DNA of 5,054 bases, from NCBI GenBank assembly GCA_019752915.1, contig JAIELO010000032.1, positions 1 through 5,054 of the forward strand. The letters are read 5' to 3'. The stretch's first letter is position 1. Each line of letters opens with the position of its first letter. This document shows positions 1-5,054 of the stretch, piece after piece. The notes below the pieces were generated by a model. That model was not told the DNA's origin. It saw only the letters and a list, made by a program, of their open reading frames with translations, and ran no database searches. This DNA is from Burkholderiaceae bacterium. GTDB lineage: Bacteria; Pseudomonadota; Gammaproteobacteria; Burkholderiales; Burkholderiaceae_D. A program made the translations under genes and the position numbers.

Positions 1-94
1 GCCAGTTTCGCCATCCGCCAGCACTAGACGGCCGGGCCACCCGTTCGGCGGCCCATGTCCCTACGTATCAGTAAGTAACAAATCCCGCCGCGCT

Positions 95-124
95 TTGATT
101 GCTGCACCGCACTCTTGGTATCAT
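95..124 (+). promoter_or_regulatory. Predicted sigma70 promoter with extended -10, upstream of the S9 peptidase gene
   Basis: A -35-like TTGATT (95-100, four of six consensus bases) lies 18 bases before a -10-like TATCAT (119-124, five of six). A TG at 116-117, one base before the -10, makes this an extended -10 element, which can compensate for a weak -35. Transcription would start near 131, giving a leader of roughly 47 bases before the start codon at 178. No operator or clear inverted repeat overlaps it. It is the best promoter candidate seen and probably serves both genes. This is a motif match only. Confidence 0.5.
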
Positions 125-165
125 GCGATCCAGCCGGCCACGAGCCGGTCTTTTCTTACAATGTC

Positions 166-170
166 GGAGA
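166..170 (+). promoter_or_regulatory. Ribosome binding site of the S9 peptidase gene
   Basis: GGAGA lies seven bases before the ATG at 178, a good Shine-Dalgarno match at normal spacing. It decides the start: the frame is open further upstream from a TTG at 115, but that start lies inside the predicted promoter and would put 21 polar residues ahead of the signal peptide. Confidence 0.75.
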
Positions 171-177
171 TCACCGA

Positions 178-2235
178 ATGAAACTACCTTTGTTGCTACT
201 GGGCACCGCTTTGGCGGCCTCCAGTGCTACGGCCGCGCCGCGCGGCTTCACCGTGGAAGATCTGGTGCGCATGGAGCGCGTCGGCAGCCCGGTGCTGTCG
301 CCTGATGCCAGCCGCGTGCTGTACACCGTGCGCGCCACCAATATGGATAAGAACCGTGGCAACACCCAGCTGTGGATGCTCGACCTGCGTGCGCCCAAGG
401 CGGCGCCGGTGCGTCTGACTCAGGCCGAAGCGAGCAGCACCGATCCTGAATGGGCGCCGAATGGCGAGGCGATTTATTTCCTGTCGGCGCGTTCCGGCTC
501 GCAACAGGTGTGGCGCTTGCCACTGGCCGGTGGCGAAGCGCTGCGCGTGACGGACCTGCCACTCGACGTGGAAAACTTCCGCCTGTCGCCACAGGGCGAC
601 CGGCTGGCACTGAGCCTGGCCGTGTTCCGCGATTGTGCCGATCTGGCCTGCAGCAAAGCCCGCCTCGATGCGCAGGCGAAGAATAAAGCTAGCGGTAAAG
701 TCTATGACCGCCTGTTTGCGCGTCACTGGGATAGCTGGGCCGATGGCCGCAACAATGTGCTGTATTCCGCAGCGATCGACGCCAGCGGCAAAGTCAGCGC
801 CGAACCGGTCAGCCTGTCCGGTATGCTCGATGGTGACGTGCCATCCAAACCGTTCGGTGACCATGACGAATATCACTTCAGCCCGGATGGCAAGACACTG
901 GTGTTCTCGGCGCGCATCGCCGGCAAGACCGAAGCGTGGTCGACCAACTTCGATATCTACAGCGTGCCTGCAACGGGCGGTACGCCGCTCAACCTGACGC
1001 CGGAAAACCAGGCCTGGGACAGCAAGGCGATCTATTCGCCGGACGGTCGCACGCTGGCCTATCTGGCCATGGACAAGCCGACCTTTGAAGCGGACCGCTT
1101 CCATCTGGTGCTGCTCGATGTGGCAACGGGTAAGAAGCGCACCGTAGCCGATAGCTGGGATCGTTCGATTGCCGACTACCGCTGGAGCCCTGACGGCAAA
1201 ACCGTGCTGGCTACCGCCGACGATATCGGTCAGCACCGCCTGTTCGCGATCGATGTGGCCAGTGGCAAAGTTAGCGCGCTGACCGGCAATGGCTATGTCA
1301 GTGGCTTCGACATCGCACGCGACAGCATCGTGATGGCGCAAGCCAACCTGTCCTCGGGTGCGCAGCTGTTCAAATTCAAGTTCGGCGGCACGGCCGACAA
1401 AGCCCAGCAGCTGACCCAGTTGAATGTTCAGGCACTGGCCGACGTGAAATTCGGCGCCTACGAGCAGTTCTCCTTCACCGGTGCCAATGGCGATACCGTG
1501 TATGGTCACGTGATGCAGCCATGGAACGCCCAGCCCGGCGTGAAATATCCGGTCGCCTTCCTGGTGCACGGTGGCCCGCAAGGCAGCTTCGGTAACGCGT
1601 GGAGCTATCGCTGGAATCCGCAAGTGTATGCCGGTGCCGGTTACGCCACCGTGTTCATCGATTTCCACGGTTCGACCGGTTATGGTCAGAAGTTCACTGA
1701 TTCCATCAGCGGCGACTGGGGCGGCAAGCCGCTGGAAGACTTGCAGAAAGGTCTGGCAGCAGCCGTGCAGAAATTCCCCTGGCTGGACCGGGAACGCAGC
1801 TGTGCGCTGGGTGCCTCCTACGGCGGCTTCATGATGAACTGGATCGCCGGTAATTGGTCGGACGGCTTCAAGTGCATCGTCAATCACGATGGCGTGTTCG
1901 ATACCCGTGGCATGGCCTATTCGACCGAAGAAATCTGGTTCACCGAATGGGAAAACGGCGGTCCTTACTACGATGTGCCGGAGCAGCACGAGAAATTCAA
2001 TCCGGCGCTGACCGTGAAAAACTGGAAAACCCCGATGCTGGTCGTACAGGGCGATCTGGACTTCCGCATTCCGACCGCGCAGGGACTGGGCACCTTCACG
2101 GCGCTGCAGCGACGCGGCATTCCGAGCAAGCTGCTGATGTTCCCGGACGAGAACCACTGGGTGCTGAAACCGGCCAACTCGGTACTGTGGCACCACACGG
2201 TAATCGACTGGCTCGATACCTATCTGAAAAAATAA
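178..2235 (+). CDS. dpp5: Exported S9-family serine peptidase, dipeptidyl-peptidase 5-like
   Basis: This 685-residue serine peptidase is predicted to act in the periplasm, releasing N-terminal dipeptides from oligopeptides. Residues 1-19 are a Sec signal peptide (Lys2, a Leu-rich core, and Ala17-Thr18-Ala19 before the cut). Residues about 20-415 form a beta-propeller with TolB/PD40-like blades; SPDG-type motifs sit near 41, 93, 137, 235, 287 and 337. Residues about 425-685 are the alpha/beta-hydrolase domain: HGGP at 464-467 (oxyanion-hole region), nucleophile Ser547 in GASYGG, Asp628 in GDLDFRIP and His660 in DENHW. The TEEIWF (583-588), HWDSW (183-187) and DENHWVLKP segments, plus the length, match Porphyromonas gingivalis DPP5 as I remember it; that enzyme prefers Ala or hydrophobic residues at P1. 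Cys153 and Cys158 could form a disulfide after export. The alternative is an acylaminoacyl-peptidase-like S9 enzyme. The S9 assignment is very secure, the exact specificity less so. An exported aminopeptidase gene follows 57 bases downstream. Confidence 0.93.
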   Translation: MKLPLLLLGTALAASSATAAPRGFTVEDLVRMERVGSPVLSPDASRVLYTVRATNMDKNRGNTQLWMLDLRAPKAAPVRLTQAEASSTDPEWAPNGEAIYFLSARSGSQQVWRLPLAGGEALRVTDLPLDVENFRLSPQGDRLALSLAVFRDCADLACSKARLDAQAKNKASGKVYDRLFARHWDSWADGRNNVLYSAAIDASGKVSAEPVSLSGMLDGDVPSKPFGDHDEYHFSPDGKTLVFSARIAGKTEAWSTNFDIYSVPATGGTPLNLTPENQAWDSKAIYSPDGRTLAYLAMDKPTFEADRFHLVLLDVATGKKRTVADSWDRSIADYRWSPDGKTVLATADDIGQHRLFAIDVASGKVSALTGNGYVSGFDIARDSIVMAQANLSSGAQLFKFKFGGTADKAQQLTQLNVQALADVKFGAYEQFSFTGANGDTVYGHVMQPWNAQPGVKYPVAFLVHGGPQGSFGNAWSYRWNPQVYAGAGYATVFIDFHGSTGYGQKFTDSISGDWGGKPLEDLQKGLAAAVQKFPWLDRERSCALGASYGGFMMNWIAGNWSDGFKCIVNHDGVFDTRGMAYSTEEIWFTEWENGGPYYDVPEQHEKFNPALTVKNWKTPMLVVQGDLDFRIPTAQGLGTFTALQRRGIPSKLLMFPDENHWVLKPANSVLWHHTVIDWLDTYLKK

Positions 2236-2251
2236 GCAGCATCTAGCCCAC

Positions 2252-2275
2252 CAACGCCCGCTACTGCGGGCGTTG
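2252..2275 (+). terminator. Perfect intergenic hairpin without a U-tract (partial terminator, attenuator or mRNA-stability element)
   Basis: CAACGCCCGC (2252-2261) pairs perfectly with GCGGGCGTTG (2266-2275) around a four-base TACT loop, giving a ten-base-pair GC-rich stem 16 bases after the S9 peptidase stop codon. The following bases (TACCTTGCGAGG) contain no T-run, so it does not look like an efficient intrinsic terminator. It may reduce read-through into the aminopeptidase gene, protect the 3' end of the upstream message, or mark a processing point. The hairpin is plain in the sequence; its role is inferred. Confidence 0.55.
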
Positions 2276-2283
2276 TACCTTGC

Positions 2284-2288
2284 GAGGA
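2284..2288 (+). promoter_or_regulatory. Ribosome binding site of the M1 aminopeptidase gene
   Basis: GAGGA lies four bases before the ATG at 2293. This spacing is slightly short but workable. The site begins nine bases after the foot of the intergenic hairpin, so it should be free of that stem, although translation initiation and the hairpin are close enough to influence each other. Confidence 0.7.
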
Positions 2289-2292
2289 ATCC

Positions 2293-4935
2293 ATGAACAA
2301 AACCTTACTGGCCAGCGCCATCGCGCTGGCGCTGGGTCTGTCCCAGACCCACACCTTTGCTGCAACACCTGCCACTGTCCGTGCAGAAAACGCCTATCTG
2401 TCGCAGGCTGACGCTGCGGCCCGTTCCGCCCGCGTCGCCAATGTCGATTACACGCTGGACTTCACGCTGACTGGCGCGGAACGCTTCAGCGGCAGCACCA
2501 CCCTTGAGTTCGACCTGAAGGATGCCAGCAGCGCGCTGACCATCGACCTCGACAAAGCCACCGTGCACAGTGTGCGCGTCAATGGCAAGACCGTCACTAC
2601 CCAGTACAACCAGTGGTTCGTCACCATCGCGGCGGCCGATCTGGTAGCGGGACGCAACAGCGTCACCATCCATTACGAGCGCCTGCACAGCACCAATGGC
2701 GAAGGCTTGCACCGCATGGTCGATCCGGTCGATCAGCGCGTCTATACCTATTCGCACTTCGAGCCAGCTGCGGCGCACCAGATGTTCCCTTCCTTCGATC
2801 AGCCGGATCTGAAAGGCACGTATGCGCTCAGCGTCACCGTGCCGGCGGACTGGGTGGTGTCGTCGACCAAGCGCGAGTCGGCGATTGCCGAGCAGGGCGC
2901 GACGCGGCGCTGGACCTTCCCGCGCACCAAACGCCTGAGCACCTATAACTTCTCGCTGCATGCCGGCCCGTACAAGGTCTGGGAAGACCACAGTGCCAAG
3001 TATCCGATGCGCCTGTTCGCGCGCCAGTCGGTGGCCGCGCAGGTGGCGCCGCAAGACTGGTTCAACTACACCCGTCGCGGGCTGGCCTTCTTCGATCAGT
3101 ATTTCGGTCTGCCTTACCAGTTCGAGAAATATGACCAGCTGCTGGTGCCGGACTTCCTGTACGGTGCGATGGAAAACGCGGCTGCGATTACCTTTGCCGA
3201 AGGCGGCTTCCTGCATCAGGACGAGATGACGGCGGCGCAGCGTCAGAGCCTGGCTGCGGTCATCATGCACGAGATGGCGCACCAGTGGTTTGGCGATCTG
3301 GTCACTATGAAGTGGTGGAATGGCCTGTGGCTGAACGAAAGTTTTGCGTCCTTCATGGGCACGCTGGCGACCGCCGAGTCGACCGAATTCACCAATGCCT
3401 GGCAGGGCTTCTATTCGAGTGGCAAGCAGGCGGCCTATGTGCAGGATCAGCGCGTCACCACCCACGCGATCGAAACGCCGGTGCCGTCGACCGCGAATGC
3501 CTTCGATAACATCGATGCCATCACCTATTCGAAGGGGGCGTCCACTCTCAAGCAATTGCGCCACCTGCTGGGTGAGGAAACCTTCCGTCAGGGCGTACAC
3601 AATTATCTGGTCAAGTATTCCTACCAGAATGCCAAGCTCGACGACTTCATCGGTAGTCTGGGCGAGGCCGCCAAGCGTGACCTCAGTGGCTGGACCCGCG
3701 AGTGGCTGTATGAACCGGGCGTGAATACCATCACGGCCGATTTCAGCTGCCGAGCCGGTAAGGTCGAACAATTTACGCTGCGCCAGCGTGCGCCGAGTGC
3801 CGCCATGCCGACCCTGCGCGAACAGCGCGTGCAGATCGCCCTGTTACAGCAGCAGGCACAGGGACTGACGCTGAGTAAAAAACTCGCCGTGACCTATCGT
3901 GGGGCGGCCACGCCGGTACCCGCCCTGCGTGGCGCGGCCTGCCCGGATCTGGTCTACCCCAACTATCAGGACTGGGGCTACGCCCAGGTGCAGCTGGACG
4001 CCCGCTCGTTCGCTACGGCCCAGACTGCGCTGAGCAAGGTCGAGGATCCGCTGCTGCGCTCGATGCTGTGGCAAAGCCTGTGGGACAGCGTGCGCGCGGC
4101 ACAACTGCCGCTGGACGCTTTCCTGAAAACCGCGCTGGCCAATGCGCCCGGCGAGAAGGATTACACCCTGCTCGGTGACGTCACGGGCAAGCTGCGCATG
4201 GCCAAAGCCTATCTGGACGAGATGGGGCCGGAACTGGCGTCCTACCGCCAGCAGGTACTGCCCGAGCTGGAGCAGATGGCCTTCAAGGCGGCGCAGGCAG
4301 CGCAGGGCGACAACAACTTCCAGCGCCGCTGGTTCGGTACTTTTGTGGGGCTGGCCAGCACGCCAGCGGCACTGCAGCAACTGGCCGATATCCTCAGCGG
4401 CAAGCTGGTGCTGGCAGGGCTGAACGTGAGCCAGGATGTGCGCTGGGATATTGTTACCCGTCTCAACCGTTACGCCTACCCGGGCGCGCCAGCGCTGCTG
4501 GCGGCCGAGCAGGCGCGTGACCCGTCCGATGCCGGACAGGCGGCGGCCGTCGCAGCAACCGTGATCCAGCCCGATGCGGCGGTGAAAACGGCGTGGCTGG
4601 CCACCATCACCGATCCGGACAGCAAACTGCCGTTCTCCAAGCTGCGGAATGCGATGGAAAATCTGTATCCGGCCGAACAGCTTGCGCTGAGTGCCCTGAC
4701 TGCCGAACAGCGACTGGCACAGTTGCCGCAGGTGGACCAGCGCAGCGGTCCGGTGTTCATGCGCAGCTATGCCAACACCTTGCTGCCGACGGGCTGCACC
4801 CCGGCCAGCGTGGCGCGCCTGCAGACCACCCTCGATAAAACGAAAGGACTGTCGGCCGGCACCTTACGTTCATTGCTGGTAGCACATCAGGAAGACCAGC
4901 GTTGCGTTGCTATGAAGAAAATAGTCGCAAAATAA
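2293..4935 (+). CDS. pepN: Exported M1-family zinc aminopeptidase (aminopeptidase N, Streptomyces-type)
   Basis: This 880-residue metallo-aminopeptidase should remove single N-terminal residues from peptides in the periplasm. Residues 1-23 are a signal peptide (Lys3, an Ala/Leu core, and Thr21-Phe22-Ala23 before the likely cut). Residues about 45-240 form the N-terminal beta domain, including the FEP segment (156-158, with Glu157) and FDQPDLKG (168-175). The thermolysin-like domain (about 250-475) holds GAMEN (291-295), HEMAH (326-330) and NESFAS (348-353). Zinc ligands are His326, His330 and Glu349; the catalytic base is Glu327; Tyr412 in ITYSKGA is the probable transition-state tyrosine. 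After about 560, the segment around GYAQVQLD (562-569) and the helical remainder resemble the ERAP1-like C-terminal domain of Streptomyces lividans PepN-type enzymes. Cys486, Cys550, Cys835 and Cys871 could form disulfides, which suits export. The ATG at 2293 is set by the nearby Shine-Dalgarno and the signal peptide. The gene lies 57 bases after the DPP5-like gene, probably in the same transcript. Family assignment is very secure; preferred substrate is unknown. Confidence 0.95.
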   Translation: MNKTLLASAIALALGLSQTHTFAATPATVRAENAYLSQADAAARSARVANVDYTLDFTLTGAERFSGSTTLEFDLKDASSALTIDLDKATVHSVRVNGKTVTTQYNQWFVTIAAADLVAGRNSVTIHYERLHSTNGEGLHRMVDPVDQRVYTYSHFEPAAAHQMFPSFDQPDLKGTYALSVTVPADWVVSSTKRESAIAEQGATRRWTFPRTKRLSTYNFSLHAGPYKVWEDHSAKYPMRLFARQSVAAQVAPQDWFNYTRRGLAFFDQYFGLPYQFEKYDQLLVPDFLYGAMENAAAITFAEGGFLHQDEMTAAQRQSLAAVIMHEMAHQWFGDLVTMKWWNGLWLNESFASFMGTLATAESTEFTNAWQGFYSSGKQAAYVQDQRVTTHAIETPVPSTANAFDNIDAITYSKGASTLKQLRHLLGEETFRQGVHNYLVKYSYQNAKLDDFIGSLGEAAKRDLSGWTREWLYEPGVNTITADFSCRAGKVEQFTLRQRAPSAAMPTLREQRVQIALLQQQAQGLTLSKKLAVTYRGAATPVPALRGAACPDLVYPNYQDWGYAQVQLDARSFATAQTALSKVEDPLLRSMLWQSLWDSVRAAQLPLDAFLKTALANAPGEKDYTLLGDVTGKLRMAKAYLDEMGPELASYRQQVLPELEQMAFKAAQAAQGDNNFQRRWFGTFVGLASTPAALQQLADILSGKLVLAGLNVSQDVRWDIVTRLNRYAYPGAPALLAAEQARDPSDAGQAAAVAATVIQPDAAVKTAWLATITDPDSKLPFSKLRNAMENLYPAEQLALSALTAEQRLAQLPQVDQRSGPVFMRSYANTLLPTGCTPASVARLQTTLDKTKGLSAGTLRSLLVAHQEDQRCVAMKKIVAK

Positions 4936-4961
4936 TCATCGCCGCACAATTTACACTTTTC

Positions 4962-4989
4962 AAGCCAGCCTGCGGGCTGGCTTTTTTTT
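4962..4989 (+). terminator. Rho-independent terminator after the aminopeptidase gene
   Basis: AAGCCAGCC (4962-4970) pairs with GGCTGGCTT (4975-4983) around a TGCG loop, giving a nine-base-pair stem. The T-run 4982-4989 supplies the last two paired bases and then six unpaired Ts. It begins 26 bases after the stop codon and is a textbook intrinsic terminator for the plus strand. The other strand has no T-run after the stem, so it is not clearly bidirectional. Confidence 0.92.
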
Positions 4990-5054
4990 GGCCTGCAGGA
5001 TCGCGGCAGTAAGCGACCATGTGAAACGAATTACGGATCAACTGGGCGACGTTG

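Noticed and set aside
1..74. Possible C-terminal end of an upstream gene (stop codon at 25-27 in one frame or 72-74 in another), with an imperfect hairpin at 34-54
   Set aside because: Too few codons to judge, no recognisable residues, and the hairpin has an interior mismatch and no T-run. Sequence to the left of the window would settle it.
2..181. A plus-strand frame open from the window edge to a TGA that overlaps the ATG of the S9 gene (ATGA), as in translationally coupled operons
   Set aside because: The translation is rich in Ser, Pro and Arg with no family resemblance, and its third positions are near 50% G/C, unlike the strong bias of the two real genes. It also contains the predicted promoter. 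The overlap is probably chance.
196..2196. A 666-codon open frame on the minus strand, antisense to the S9 peptidase gene
   Set aside because: It is a shadow of the real gene. GC-rich third positions remove stop codons on the opposite strand, and the translation is rich in His, Arg and Gln with no recognisable domain. The plus-strand frame has a full catalytic triad and family motifs.
2305..3771. A 488-codon open frame on the minus strand, antisense to the M1 aminopeptidase gene
   Set aside because: Same cause: an Arg/His/Gly-rich translation without domain signal, lying opposite a gene with intact M1 zinc-site motifs.
4910..5053. A minus-strand frame entering from the right edge and ending inside the aminopeptidase gene, containing LIRNSF, which loosely recalls adenosine deaminase C-termini
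   Set aside because: The resemblance is only a few residues, and the frame runs through the terminator stem and into the coding end of the M1 gene, so a real gene ending there is unlikely.
5021..5054. Possible start of another plus-strand gene: GTG at 5021 followed by an open frame reading VKRITDQLGDV to the window edge
   Set aside because: No convincing Shine-Dalgarno or promoter precedes it, and eleven codons are not enough to recognise a family.

Overview
The window comes from a Gram-negative bacterium, most likely a beta- or gammaproteobacterium. The evidence is a GC-rich sequence with strongly G/C-biased third codon positions and two consecutive plus-strand proteins, each with a classic Sec signal peptide and an AXA-like signal peptidase I site. 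No genus-level marker was recognised.

Layout: positions 1-94 hold no supportable gene. They may contain the extreme end of an upstream gene followed by a small imperfect hairpin. A sigma70-type promoter with an extended -10 (95-124) and a Shine-Dalgarno site (166-170) precede gene 1 (178-2235). Gene 1 is a 685-residue exported S9-family serine peptidase that closely resembles dipeptidyl-peptidase 5. A 57-base gap follows, containing a perfect 10-bp hairpin without a U-tract and then the ribosome binding site of gene 2. Gene 2 (2293-4935) is an 880-residue exported M1 zinc aminopeptidase. Its C-terminal half resembles the Streptomyces-type PepN rather than the E. coli type. A strong rho-independent terminator (4962-4989) closes the unit, and the last 65 bases carry no supportable gene.

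The two enzymes form a coherent periplasmic peptide-degradation pair. The DPP5-like enzyme would remove N-terminal dipeptides from oligopeptides, and the metallo-aminopeptidase would remove single N-terminal residues. Together they would turn imported oligopeptides into dipeptides and amino acids for uptake. Both catalytic centres look complete, and neither gene shows a frameshift or truncation. I see no mobile element, CRISPR array, RNA gene or evidently novel system. The most notable points are the pairing itself, the export of a Streptomyces-type PepN, and the hairpin between the genes.
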